Shown here in pieces: positions 1 to 7,208 of a DNA stretch of 10,337 nt. Each line of letters starts with the position of its first letter. The stretch's first letter is position 1. This stretch comes from Caldithrix sp964468415 (lineage in GTDB: Bacteria > Calditrichota > Calditrichia > Calditrichales > Calditrichaceae). The notes beneath the pieces were generated by a model. That model saw nothing but the letters and a program-made list of their open reading frames with translations, ran no database searches and had not been told where the DNA came from. The position numbers and the translations under genes are program-made. The stretch lies in assembly GCA_964468415.1 (NCBI GenBank), contig CAYXUS010000232.1, positions 1 to 10,337 on the forward strand, given 5' to 3'.

Positions 1-22
1 GGTTCGAATCCCTGCCTCTCCG
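1..22 (+). pseudogene. 3' end of a tRNA-Ser-like gene, cut by the window edge
   Basis: The first 22 bases are the T-loop (GGTTCGAATCCC), the 3' T-stem strand and the 3' acceptor strand of a tRNA-Ser, ending at the discriminator base before CGCAAG. They are identical to the end of the full-length copy at 160-256. Only this end is visible, so it could be a complete gene extending left or a fragment. No CCA is encoded. Confidence 0.5.
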
Positions 23-48
23 CAAGAAGGCCGGATTGCGATCAGGCC
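1..48 (+). repeat. Direct repeat, left copy (tRNA 3' end plus hairpin)
   Basis: Bases 1-48 match 235-282 at 47 of 48 positions; the single difference is A44 versus C278. The repeat covers the tRNA-Ser 3' end and the GC-rich hairpin behind it. The A44 change breaks one pair of the hairpin, so this copy looks like the more decayed one. The two copies start 234 bp apart. Confidence 0.85.
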
Positions 49-55
49 TACTTTA

Positions 56-107
56 ATTTGGCCGAATTGGCTGCATCTCACCGTTTCGGGATGTTAAGTG
101 AGTATAG
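56..107 (+). pseudogene. Decayed 5' half of a tRNA-Ser-like copy
   Basis: From TTGGCC at 58 the sequence follows the full-length copy (TTGGCC at 166). Over the 37 bases 71-107 it matches 179-215 at 30 positions with no gap. The acceptor 5' strand is unrecognisable and the similarity stops after GTATAG at 107, with no T-arm. It shares the odd anticodon region of the full-length copy (TTTCGGGATGTTAAGTGAG), so that region was already unusual before the duplication, or both copies received it later. Confidence 0.5.
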
Positions 108-159
108 ACCATCGATGAGATTGTTGAAGATTTTTTGAAATACATAAAGAATAGTATCT

Positions 160-256
160 GGAGAGTTGGCCGAGTTGGCTGAATCCCGACGCGTCGGGAT
201 GCTAAGTGAGTATAGGGGTAATCCCCCTATCCAGGGTTCGAATCCCTGCCTCTCCG
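160..256 (+). tRNA. tRNA-Ser-like gene with an abnormal anticodon region (possibly a pseudogene)
   Basis: The acceptor strands GGAGAGT (160-166) and CCTCTCC (249-255) pair at six of seven positions. The T-arm (232-248) and the long class II variable arm (ATAGGGG/CCCCTAT, about 212-230) are intact, which points to serine. GCTAA at 201-205 followed by GTGAG looks like the anticodon loop and 3' stem of tRNA-Ser(GCU). However, the 3' D-stem strand and the 5' anticodon-stem strand (expected GGC and CTCAC) are missing. In their place is a 16-bp perfect palindrome, TCCCGACGCGTCGGGA, at 184-199. I cannot draw a normal seven-base anticodon loop. It may be a tRNA remnant carrying a palindromic insertion, a tRNA-derived repeat, or an unusual functional RNA. 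Confidence 0.5.
184..199. repeat. 16-bp perfect palindrome inside the tRNA-like gene
   Basis: TCCCGACGCGTCGGGA equals its own reverse complement. It occupies the place of about ten bases expected between the D-loop and the anticodon loop. The decayed copy at 76-91 has a degenerate version whose right half (TCGGGA) is kept. Confidence 0.8.
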
Positions 257-282
257 CAAGAAGGCCGGATTGCGATCCGGCC
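235..282 (+). repeat. Direct repeat, right copy
   Basis: Second copy of the 48-bp repeat seen at 1-48. It contains the tRNA-like 3' end and the perfect hairpin at 263-282. Repeats of a tRNA 3' end can arise by tandem duplication or by site-specific integration; no integrase gene lies in the window. Confidence 0.85.
263..282 (+). terminator. GC-rich hairpin downstream of the tRNA-like gene
   Basis: GGCCGGAT (263-270), loop TGCG and ATCCGGCC (275-282) form a perfect 8-bp stem starting seven bases after the tRNA-like gene. No T-tract follows (CCCACAAAATC), so an intrinsic terminator is uncertain. A processing signal or a remnant is equally possible. The left copy (29-48) has one broken pair. 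Confidence 0.4.
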
Positions 283-395
283 CCCACAAAATCAGGCAGA
301 AACGAAAAATTCATCTACCAATTCTTATTTCGACCTTTTCTGAAAACGGAAATTTTCTTAGATTACTTGTCTCGAGAAAATACACAGGGAACATT

Positions 396-1484
396 ATGGA
401 AAAGACCAATTTGATACATGGCGTTTTAGAAATTACCGATAAAAAACATGGCTTTACCCGAAAACCGGAAAACAATTTTTTGCCATCTTCCGATGACGCC
501 TTTGTCGCTCCTCAGCTTATCAGAAAATATCATTTGCGCGAAGGCGTAGAAATTGAAGCTCAACTCGATGAAACCAAAGGCAAAGTGCGCAACAAGCCAA
601 TTAAGACTCTGCTCGCGATTAACGGGCTACCGCCGGAAAAATTTGTGCAGGTGCCCGATATTAAATCACAAACTTCCATCGATCCCTTTGAGCAGCTTAT
701 CATCCAAATTGACGAAAACGATCGCACCGGAGCCATCATTGACTTATTGGTGCCTATTGCCAAAGGAACTCGCGGCTTAATTATTTCGCCTCCCCGGGCA
801 GGCAAGACGACCATCCTTAAGCATATCGCCCTGGCCGTACAGAAAAATCATCCGGAAGTCGAAGTGATGGTATTGCTAATCGATGAACGCCCGGAAGAAG
901 TTACCGATTTCCGCCGAACAACCGGAGCCCGCGTTTTTTCGTCTTCCTCCGATCAAAGCGTGGAAAACCACTTACGCATTGCCCGGCTTACAATGAATTA
1001 CGCAATTCGTAAGGCAGAAATGGGCAAGGATGTTTTGGTGCTTATCGATTCGTTAACACGCATGAGCCGAGCTTTTAATAAAAATGTCAACACGCACGGT
1101 CGTACCATGAGCGGTGGATTGGACGTGCGCGCATTGGAAATTCCTCGTCAATTCTTTGGCGCAGGACGAAAATTGGAAGAAGGAGGCTCTTTAACCATTC
1201 TTGCGACTATTTTGGTGGACACGGGAAGTCGCATGGATGAGATTATTTTTCAGGAATTTAAGGGCACAGGCAACATGGAGTTGGTACTTTCGCGCAAATG
1301 CGCCGACCGCCGTGTTTTTCCCGCAATTAACATCGAAAAATCGGGGACACGTAAAGAACATTTGATCTTAGACGAACAGCGTCTGCAATTGAATCATAAA
1401 CTCCGTCGATATCTGATCAATTTTGACGAAGTAAAAGCGATGGAGATGTTAATCGAAAAATGGTCGGAGTTACTTAAAAACTAA
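396..1484 (+). CDS. rho: Transcription termination factor Rho, short form
   Basis: 362-aa RNA-dependent ATPase/helicase that releases RNA from paused RNA polymerase. The RNA-binding cold-shock domain spans about residues 9-75. The RecA-like motor carries the P-loop PPRAGKTT (132-139), Walker B LLIDERPEE (160-168), LIDS (216-219), the Q-loop around 227-241, the R-loop DTGSR (275-279) and the arginine finger in SGTRKE (R319). Start at ATG 396 is chosen because the cold-shock domain begins eight residues later and AGGGA lies just upstream; the longer reading frame runs back into the tRNA hairpin region and looks non-coding. The roughly 47-residue N-terminal helical domain of E. coli Rho (419 aa) is absent. 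P-loop, Q-loop and R-loop lysines of E. coli Rho (K181, K283, K326) are arginines here. No clear promoter was seen in 283-395. Confidence 0.95.
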   Translation: MEKTNLIHGVLEITDKKHGFTRKPENNFLPSSDDAFVAPQLIRKYHLREGVEIEAQLDETKGKVRNKPIKTLLAINGLPPEKFVQVPDIKSQTSIDPFEQLIIQIDENDRTGAIIDLLVPIAKGTRGLIISPPRAGKTTILKHIALAVQKNHPEVEVMVLLIDERPEEVTDFRRTTGARVFSSSSDQSVENHLRIARLTMNYAIRKAEMGKDVLVLIDSLTRMSRAFNKNVNTHGRTMSGGLDVRALEIPRQFFGAGRKLEEGGSLTILATILVDTGSRMDEIIFQEFKGTGNMELVLSRKCADRRVFPAINIEKSGTRKEHLILDEQRLQLNHKLRRYLINFDEVKAMEMLIEKWSELLKN

Positions 1485-1506
1485 AAACCCGCCGAGATCG
1501 GCGGGT
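1475..1506 (-). terminator. Shared intrinsic terminator between convergent genes
   Basis: ACCCGCCG (1487-1494), loop AGAT and CGGCGGGT (1499-1506) form an 8-bp GC-rich stem. Read on the minus strand the stem is followed by TTTTTAGTTTTTAAG, a classic U-tract, so it should stop the symporter/arg transcripts. On the + strand it begins three bases after the rho stop but is followed by a poorer tract (TCGAATGTTT), so rho termination there is likely weaker. Confidence 0.85.
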
Positions 1507-1519
1507 CGAATGTTTACCG

Positions 1520-2953
1520 CTATTTTTTCAGGAAAAATGTGGCCGCGATAGCCGTAATTCCCGCAACAAAAAATGTCATAATGCGCGAAGTAATCACTGT
1601 CTCCATCCCACTGCTAATCCAAATGATGGTGAACACCATTCCCACGATGATCGTTGCCAGAACAGCCTTTCCGTGGTAGCGTTTCCAGAAAAGTGTAAAC
1701 AAAATAACAATGGAAAATGTGCCTCCGATTCCCGCCCACACATAGCCAACCAGCGTGTAAATAAGCTTGGATGGTGACAGATAAGCTACGACAAGGGCAA
1801 TAACGGCCAAAACAGCCGTGACCACCCGCGAGCGGAATAAAGCCTTCCCGGAATGGTCATCCCCGAATTTAAGCAGATTTTCCGAGAGCTCGGTCGAAGA
1901 AAGAATGAGCAATGAATCGGCGGTAGAAATCATCGCGGCAATTGCACCGGTAATCAATATGGAAGCAATCGCCGGAGGGAATAATTCTAACATGACTTTA
2001 GGCATTACATATTCGGGATCACTTAGCCCCGTGGGCCCAAACAATCCCAGCCCAATCCAACCGATTGATAAAGCGCCGATGTAAGCGATAATGGTCCAGA
2101 CAATCCCAATGTTGCGTCCTATTTTGGCCTGTCTTACGTCACGAATGGCCATGAAACGCATACTGAGTTGCGGTTGCCCGCCCAGATAGCCAAAGAACCA
2201 TGAAAGGCCGCCCATGATGGTAACGCCCAGGGCAAAACCGCTGGCCGCTCCGCTCAACGAAGTGTATTTGGGGCCGGCCAGCTGTAACGCATGGGGAATC
2301 GAGTGCGCAAATACATCCGGGCGGGTACTTAAAACAAAAATTCCGACCAGAGGTCCAATAATCAGGGTGGTGATCATGACAATGGCCTGTACCACATCGG
2401 TGTACACAACACTGCGAAAACCACCGTAAATGGTGTAGGGAATAATGACCGCAGCCGTAATAAGCATGCCGATTTGCGGCTTTAAGTGAAACATGGTGAA
2501 CAATGTTTTACCACCGCCCAAAAATTGGGCGCCAACGTAGAAGAAAAAGAAGAAAACAATGGTCAGGCTGCCGATGGTACGAATCCAGCGTTCCGATTCG
2601 CCGTGCTTTTTGGCAATGTATTCGGTGAAAGTTTTGACATCGTATTTTTCCGCTTCCTCCCGCAACCGCCAGGCAATGGCCGCCCAGGCCGTAATAATGC
2701 CCGCCACGCAGCCGATGGCTGTCCAGATGCCCATCAGGCCCGAAGCGTAAGCAAAGCCCGGCAAGCCGAGAAGCGCCCAGGATGATTCGCCCGTGGCCCG
2801 TTCCGAAAGTGCGGCCGCCCACCCGGGCAAATCCCGCCCGGCAATGGCGTAGTCCGCATCGGTTTTAACCTTACGCCCTTGGTATAGCCCCCACAAAACA
2901 AGTAACGTCAAGTACGAAAACATGACAATCAGGATCTGCGTCGTATTTTCCAT
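1520..2953 (-). CDS. Sodium:solute symporter, PutP-like (SSS family)
   Basis: 477-aa inner-membrane protein with about 13 hydrophobic segments, close to the length of PutP. It imports a solute using the Na+ gradient. The region around residues 49-66 (ATGESSWALLGLPG) aligns with the PutP Na+-site segment, and YTDVVQ with D186 matches PutP D187. MISTADS with S343/T344 matches the PutP Na2-site S340/T341. The first Na+ ligand of PutP, D55, aligns with glycine here, with a glutamate next to it. Start at 2953 is preferred over the in-frame ATG at 2974 because AAGGAGG sits seven bases upstream. It follows proC by 131 nt and has its own promoter candidate. Proline is a plausible substrate given proC next door, but the altered site leaves this open. 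Confidence 0.9.
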   Translation of the reverse strand: MENTTQILIVMFSYLTLLVLWGLYQGRKVKTDADYAIAGRDLPGWAAALSERATGESSWALLGLPGFAYASGLMGIWTAIGCVAGIITAWAAIAWRLREEAEKYDVKTFTEYIAKKHGESERWIRTIGSLTIVFFFFFYVGAQFLGGGKTLFTMFHLKPQIGMLITAAVIIPYTIYGGFRSVVYTDVVQAIVMITTLIIGPLVGIFVLSTRPDVFAHSIPHALQLAGPKYTSLSGAASGFALGVTIMGGLSWFFGYLGGQPQLSMRFMAIRDVRQAKIGRNIGIVWTIIAYIGALSIGWIGLGLFGPTGLSDPEYVMPKVMLELFPPAIASILITGAIAAMISTADSLLILSSTELSENLLKFGDDHSGKALFRSRVVTAVLAVIALVVAYLSPSKLIYTLVGYVWAGIGGTFSIVILFTLFWKRYHGKAVLATIIVGMVFTIIWISSGMETVITSRIMTFFVAGITAIAATFFLKK

Positions 2954-3009
2954 TGCTTCTCCTCCTTGTTGCAAAACGAATCAGAATTTTACCTGATAAC
3001 CGGAAACAT

Positions 3010-3038
3010 ATTTTAGGAAGCTTCCGGGAAAAAATCAA
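3010..3038 (-). promoter_or_regulatory. Candidate promoter for the symporter gene
   Basis: On the minus strand, TTGATT (3038-3033) and TAAAAT (3015-3010) are 17 bp apart, a good sigma-70-type arrangement 56 bp upstream of the symporter start. The spacer holds the perfect palindrome GGAAGCTTCC (3016-3025) and TTCCGGGAA (3022-3030, as read on the + strand). A Bacteroidetes-type TAnnTTTG element is not present at the right spacing, so its use depends on the organism's sigma factor. No hairpin terminator was seen between proC and this site, so read-through from the arg genes is also possible. Confidence 0.4.
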
Positions 3039-3084
3039 ATAGGTAAACAAAGAAGACGCAATGGGAGGAACGATGTGGGGTAAA

Positions 3085-3894
3085 TTATTTGTACACCTTG
3101 GCCGCTTTTTCCCAGGCCGTCACAATGCCCGTAATCATGGCTGAACTAAAGCCCTCGTGTTCCATCTGATTCAAACCGGAAATGGTAATGCCACGGGGCG
3201 TGGTTACCCGGTCGATTTCCGACTCGGGATGGGAGTGGTGCTCCAGAAGCAGTTGCGCCGAACCCAGTGCCGTTTGCGCGGCAATAAACAGCGCCTTTTC
3301 CGAATCGAAGCCGATTTCGATGCCCCCTTGCGATGCGGCACGAATGCCGCGCAAAAAGAAGGCAATCCCGCAAGCCGCCAAAGCCGTTGCCGCTGCCATT
3401 TGTTCTTCTTCGATTTCCAGCGTTTTACCCACGGTGGAAAAAATTTCACGTGCCATCTTTAGTGCTTCGCCGTTGCCTTTTTCCGAGGCCAGGCAGGTCA
3501 TGGACTGCCGAATGGCAATGGCTGTGTTGGGCATGGAGCGTACAACAGGTACCGGCTTGCCGATTTTCTTGCGGATTTGCGCAATGGAAACCCCGGTAAC
3601 GCACGAAATAACAATGTGCCGGTCGGCATTAATGACCGGAGCGATTTCTTCCAGCAATTCGTTTATCTTTTGCGGCTCTACGGTAATGAGAAGAATGTCT
3701 GCATCCTTAACCGCCGCACTATTGTCCCGCTGAACCTTAAAACCCAATTTGGCAAACGCCTCCAGCCGCTCGATGTGGCGCCGGGTTAACGTAATACGTT
3801 TGGGTTTGTATTTGCCCGATTCGTACAAACCACGGGCAATGGATGTTCCCAGATTTCCCGCACCTAAAATGGCTAATTTTTTATTGAATGGCAT
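3085..3894 (-). CDS. proC: Pyrroline-5-carboxylate reductase
   Basis: 269 aa, the same length as E. coli ProC. Reduces pyrroline-5-carboxylate to proline with NAD(P)H in the cytoplasm. The N-terminal Rossmann motif GAGNLG lies at residues 11-16. RSMPNTA (119-125) and the C-terminal helix region TTPRGITISGL (231-241) are family hallmarks. The usual SGSGPAY-type loop reads AACGIAF (173-179), which fits my memory of Bacteroidetes ProC proteins. ATG at 3894 is chosen because AGGGAG lies six bases upstream and the Rossmann fold starts at residue 6; an in-frame TTG at 3930 would add 12 unconserved residues. Last gene of the tight arginine run, 37 nt after argH, so arginine and proline synthesis may be expressed together. 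Confidence 0.92.
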   Translation of the reverse strand: MPFNKKLAILGAGNLGTSIARGLYESGKYKPKRITLTRRHIERLEAFAKLGFKVQRDNSAAVKDADILLITVEPQKINELLEEIAPVINADRHIVISCVTGVSIAQIRKKIGKPVPVVRSMPNTAIAIRQSMTCLASEKGNGEALKMAREIFSTVGKTLEIEEEQMAAATALAACGIAFFLRGIRAASQGGIEIGFDSEKALFIAAQTALGSAQLLLEHHSHPESEIDRVTTPRGITISGLNQMEHEGFSSAMITGIVTAWEKAAKVYK

Positions 3895-3931
3895 CTTTTT
3901 CTCCCTGTTTGTATTTGCATTTCTTTTCAAA

Positions 3932-5284
3932 TTACGGAGCCTCGATCAAGGCCCGAATGGCCTTCTCCCATTGTTCGAAACGGAATTCGGCAACAACCGT
4001 TTCCATCATGCGCCTGATTTCGTCGGTACACAGGCGTCCGATGCTGCCTTCGTGAGTGTGGCTTCCGGGCTCGGGAGGCACAAAAGTGCCCTCCGCGGTT
4101 TGCCGGGCAATTTGATGGTAAGCCTGCCGAAACGGAACGCCTTGCCGCACCAGTTGATTAATGGCCTCTACCGTGTAAACGGATTGGTATTTGCGCTCGG
4201 ACAAAATATTCTCTTTTACTTCCATCTTGGGAAGCACGTAGGCCATAATGTGCAAAACGTCACGCAGCGTTTTTAACGCACGGAGAAACGGTTCTTTTAA
4301 CAGTTGCAAATCGCGATGGTAGCCCGATGGCAAATTGGTCGTGAGCATCTGGATTTCGTTGGGTACCGCTTTCAAACGATTGCATTTGCCCCGAACAATT
4401 TCGAAAACATCCGGATTTTTTTTGTGCGGCATAATGCTCGATCCGGTGGTAACAGAAGCGGGAAAGTGCAAAAAACCGAAATTCTGACTCTGGAACAAAA
4501 CGATGTCCGCGGCCAATTTCCCTATCGTTTCGGCCAGCCCGCCGATAGCCTGTGTAACGATGCGTTCCGTTTTTCCTCGACCCATTTGGGCGTAAACGGA
4601 ATTAAAATTCAACGTTTCAAAACCCAGCAAGCGGGTGGTCAGTGTGCGATCCAGCGGAAAGGCGGAACCGTATCCGGCCGCCGAGCCCAGGGGATTTTTG
4701 TTCACCAGACGATACGCTCCCTGAAGCTGAATAAGATCATCGACCAGGCTCTCGGCATAAGCGCCCAGCCACAGGCCGAACGACGACGGCATGGCGATCT
4801 GAAAATGGGTGTAACCGGGTAAAAGCACTTCCTTGTGCCGTTCGCTTAATTCCGTTAAAACATCAAATAATTGTCGGGTTGCGTGCACGATAGCTTTGAT
4901 TTCCGCCCGGGCAAACAAACGCAAATCCACCAGAATCTGATCGTTGCGCGAACGCCCCGTGTGCAAACGGGCGCCGGCATCCGGCCATTGCCGTGTGAGC
5001 AAAAGTTCCACCTGCGAATGCACGTCTTCCACACCTTGTTCAATGACAAAACGTCCGCTTTCAATTTCTTTTAAAATGGCCTTCAAACCCTGCCGCAAAA
5101 TTCGGAATGTCTCCGCATCGATTAATTTAACCTTGTGCAGCATGTGCGCATGCGCCAGCGAACCGATCACGTCCCAGCGGGCCAGTTGCAAATCCGCTTC
5201 CCGATCGTTGTCCACCGTAAATTGTTCGACCAGCGGATCGAGCCCGTCTTCTTTTTGCCACAGTTTTTTTGTTTTTCGGCTCAT
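3932..5284 (-). CDS. argH: Argininosuccinate lyase
   Basis: 450 aa, cytoplasmic, splits argininosuccinate into arginine and fumarate, the last step of arginine synthesis. The fumarase/aspartase superfamily signature GSSIMPHKKNPD is at 281-292 with the catalytic serine loop. The general acid-base pair T159-H160 sits in GYTH. HTGRSRNDQ (108-116) and the NPLGSAAGYG block (197-206) are substrate-binding regions. The signature has MPHKKNP where enterobacterial and animal enzymes have MPQKKNP, which fits the Bacteroidetes branch as I remember it. AAAGGA lies eight bases before the ATG. The gene begins 16 nt after the M20 deacylase, so both are on one transcript. Confidence 0.96.
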   Translation of the reverse strand: MSRKTKKLWQKEDGLDPLVEQFTVDNDREADLQLARWDVIGSLAHAHMLHKVKLIDAETFRILRQGLKAILKEIESGRFVIEQGVEDVHSQVELLLTRQWPDAGARLHTGRSRNDQILVDLRLFARAEIKAIVHATRQLFDVLTELSERHKEVLLPGYTHFQIAMPSSFGLWLGAYAESLVDDLIQLQGAYRLVNKNPLGSAAGYGSAFPLDRTLTTRLLGFETLNFNSVYAQMGRGKTERIVTQAIGGLAETIGKLAADIVLFQSQNFGFLHFPASVTTGSSIMPHKKNPDVFEIVRGKCNRLKAVPNEIQMLTTNLPSGYHRDLQLLKEPFLRALKTLRDVLHIMAYVLPKMEVKENILSERKYQSVYTVEAINQLVRQGVPFRQAYHQIARQTAEGTFVPPEPGSHTHEGSIGRLCTDEIRRMMETVVAEFRFEQWEKAIRALIEAP

Positions 5285-5300
5285 TCTTCAATCCTTTGTT

Positions 5301-6386
5301 TTAAGATTTTGGACTTTGCCCGGTTAACAAGCGTTGCAAAAGCCGTACGTAGGTTGCGATGCCGTCGAACAGCTCGTCTAAATAAATGAATTCATTGGCC
5401 GTGTGCGAACGCTCGGACATGCCCGGCCCCATTTTTACCGAGGGCGCTTCGATGTACGTTTGGTCGGACAGGGTAGGCGAACCGAAGGTTTGAATGCCCA
5501 TTGCCCGAGCCAGTGTGACCAGTTCATGATTCGGATCGATGGACGAAGGCCGCAATCGCAACGAGGTTTTAACGATTTCGCTTTGAATGTTTTGCCGCAC
5601 GGTGTGTAAAATTTCTTCGTGCGTGTACTGTTCTGTGGTGCGAATATCCACGGTAAAATCGCAATGGTCGGGAATAACGTTGTGCAATTCACCGGCGCGA
5701 ATGGTGGTCACCGTCATTTTGATTGGTCCGAGCGTGGGCGAAACTTTGGGAAATCGGTACGAAGCAAACCATTGAATATCGGGCAGAGCCTTTAAAATGG
5801 CATTCTCACCGATGTCCCGGGCGGCGTGTCCGGCCACCCCGTGCGCACGGCAACGCAATACCATCAGCCCTTTTTCGGCAATGGCCATTTGCATGCCGGT
5901 AGGTTCGCCCACCACGGCCAGATCAATTTTTCCCAATTGCGGCAGTATCGAGCGAATACCTTTTTCGCCGGAATTTTCTTCTTCGGCCGTGGCGGCCATG
6001 ATCAGATTGTATTTTAAATTCGGTCGATTGTAGAAATAGACAAAGGTGGCGAGCAGCGAAACCAGCGGAGCGCCCGCATCGTTGCTGCCCAAGCCGATCA
6101 GTTTGCCCTCTTTTTCCAATGGCGCGAACGGATCGCTTTGCCAGCCGCTTACCGGTTTAACGGTATCGTGGTGCGAATTTAGTAAGAGCGTGGGCTTTTG
6201 TGCATCGAAATGCACGTTTTGGGCCCATACGTTGTTGTGCAGGCGTCTGGTTTCCACACCGTATTTTTGCAAAAACCGCTCGATGGCCTCGGCAGTTTGT
6301 GCTTCTTGCCCGCTAAAAGAGGGCGTGGCAATCAGTTTTTTGAGTAACGACAGCGCTTCCTGCTGCAAAGATTTCAGTGATTCCAT
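5301..6386 (-). CDS. argE: M20 metallo-hydrolase, N-acetyl/N-succinyl-ornithine deacylase
   Basis: 361-aa zinc-dependent aminoacylase of the M20 family. In this context it should remove the acyl group from acylated ornithine or citrulline. Predicted metal ligands are H72 (in SHHD), D103 (SNDAG), E136 (TAEEE), E161 (GEPT) and H328 (RSHTANE); E135 is the catalytic base and D74 orients the first ligand. The dimerisation lid domain is around 175-285. It resembles the deacylases of Bacteroidetes arginine clusters rather than E. coli ArgE, so the acyl group could be succinyl instead of acetyl. The gene starts 2 nt after the argB stop, with GGAG inside the argB end, so the two are translationally linked. 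The symbol reflects role, not close homology to E. coli ArgE. Confidence 0.9.
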   Translation of the reverse strand: MESLKSLQQEALSLLKKLIATPSFSGQEAQTAEAIERFLQKYGVETRRLHNNVWAQNVHFDAQKPTLLLNSHHDTVKPVSGWQSDPFAPLEKEGKLIGLGSNDAGAPLVSLLATFVYFYNRPNLKYNLIMAATAEEENSGEKGIRSILPQLGKIDLAVVGEPTGMQMAIAEKGLMVLRCRAHGVAGHAARDIGENAILKALPDIQWFASYRFPKVSPTLGPIKMTVTTIRAGELHNVIPDHCDFTVDIRTTEQYTHEEILHTVRQNIQSEIVKTSLRLRPSSIDPNHELVTLARAMGIQTFGSPTLSDQTYIEAPSVKMGPGMSERSHTANEFIYLDELFDGIATYVRLLQRLLTGQSPKS

Positions 6387-6388
6387 GT

Positions 6389-7177
6389 TTACTCCAGAGT
6401 TACCACCGTACCGACGGCGGATTTTTGATTTATGTTTTCGAGCTGGTCGGCATTCATGATGCGCACCAACCGAACCCCATGACGCAAGGCGCGAAATGCG
6501 TTATCCAGCTTGGGACGCATGCCCTGATGTACGGCACCGCGACTCAGCAACTGTTGGTAATCGGTAAAGGTCAGGCGGGCGATGAGCGACTGCTCATCGC
6601 TCACGTCGCTCAGCACCCCGGACTTCTCAAACGTAAAAATGAGTTCCGTAGCAAAGTGTTTACTTAAGGCAATGGCCAGTTCCGTGGCGATGGTATCGGC
6701 ATTGGTGTTTAAAATTTGTCCCGAACCGTCATGAGTTAAGGCACAGAATACCGGGACAAGGTTTTGCTGCAACAAAAGACGCAAAAAACCGGTGTTTACT
6801 TGAGTTACGTCGCCCACGAAACCGAAGTCGATGTCTCCTGCGGGACGTTTGCGGCTCCGGAGCAGATCGCTATCTGCTCCGGTTAAGCCCACGGCCTGCT
6901 GCCCAAAACTCTGGAGCAGGGCAACAATCCTCGGGTTAACCAGTCCTGCGTAGGCCATCTGGGTGATCTCGAGCGTCTCCCGGTCCGTAATGCGCCGTCC
7001 GTCCACCAGACGTGCTTCCACCCCCAGCCGCTCGCCCAGTTCCGTGGCTAAGGTGCCACCGCCGTGCACCAAAACCTTTTTGTGCGGCAAACGACTGAAA
7101 TCGCGCAAGACCTTCTGTAACAGATCGTCATTGTTAATGACCTTGCCGCCTATTTTAACAATTTGTACCGTTTCCAT
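6389..7177 (-). CDS. argB: Acetylglutamate kinase (Bacteroidetes-type, acyl group uncertain)
   Basis: 262-aa amino-acid kinase that phosphorylates N-acylglutamate with ATP, second step of arginine synthesis. KIGGK (8-12) and HGGG (38-41) form the phosphate-binding loops. R62 in DGRRITD is the expected substrate arginine, NTNAD with D161 organises catalysis, and K223 in QGMRPK is the second catalytic lysine. The block GLTGAD...RSRKRP (97-112) and FGFVGDV are typical of Bacteroidetes ArgB and differ from E. coli. There is no N-terminal helix of the kind found in arginine-inhibited hexameric ArgB proteins, so feedback control by arginine may be lacking. AAGG is five bases before the ATG. It lies 31 nt after argC. 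Confidence 0.93.
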   Translation of the reverse strand: METVQIVKIGGKVINNDDLLQKVLRDFSRLPHKKVLVHGGGTLATELGERLGVEARLVDGRRITDRETLEITQMAYAGLVNPRIVALLQSFGQQAVGLTGADSDLLRSRKRPAGDIDFGFVGDVTQVNTGFLRLLLQQNLVPVFCALTHDGSGQILNTNADTIATELAIALSKHFATELIFTFEKSGVLSDVSDEQSLIARLTFTDYQQLLSRGAVHQGMRPKLDNAFRALRHGVRLVRIMNADQLENINQKSAVGTVVTLE

Positions 7178-7208
7178 TTTCGCCTTCGCTTTTCCCGAAA
7201 AAATTCTT

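Noticed and set aside
121..149. TTGTTG-N17-ATAAAG as a promoter for the tRNA-like gene
   Set aside because: The -10 match is poor and the stretch is simply A/T-rich.
78..314. 78-codon minus-strand frame across the tRNA-like region
   Set aside because: It is antisense to the tRNA T-arm (giving the familiar spurious RQGFEPWI string) and has no ribosome site or domain.
342..357. GAAAA-N6-TTTTC inverted repeat upstream of rho
   Set aside because: Short and A/T only; expected by chance in this base composition.
3182..3733. 183-codon + strand open frame, and 3749-4276 on the same strand
   Set aside because: Antisense to proC and argH; no family resemblance.
3895..3930. Longer proC starting at TTG 3930
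   Set aside because: Adds 12 unconserved residues; ATG 3894 has AGGGAG at good distance and gives the standard 269-aa length.
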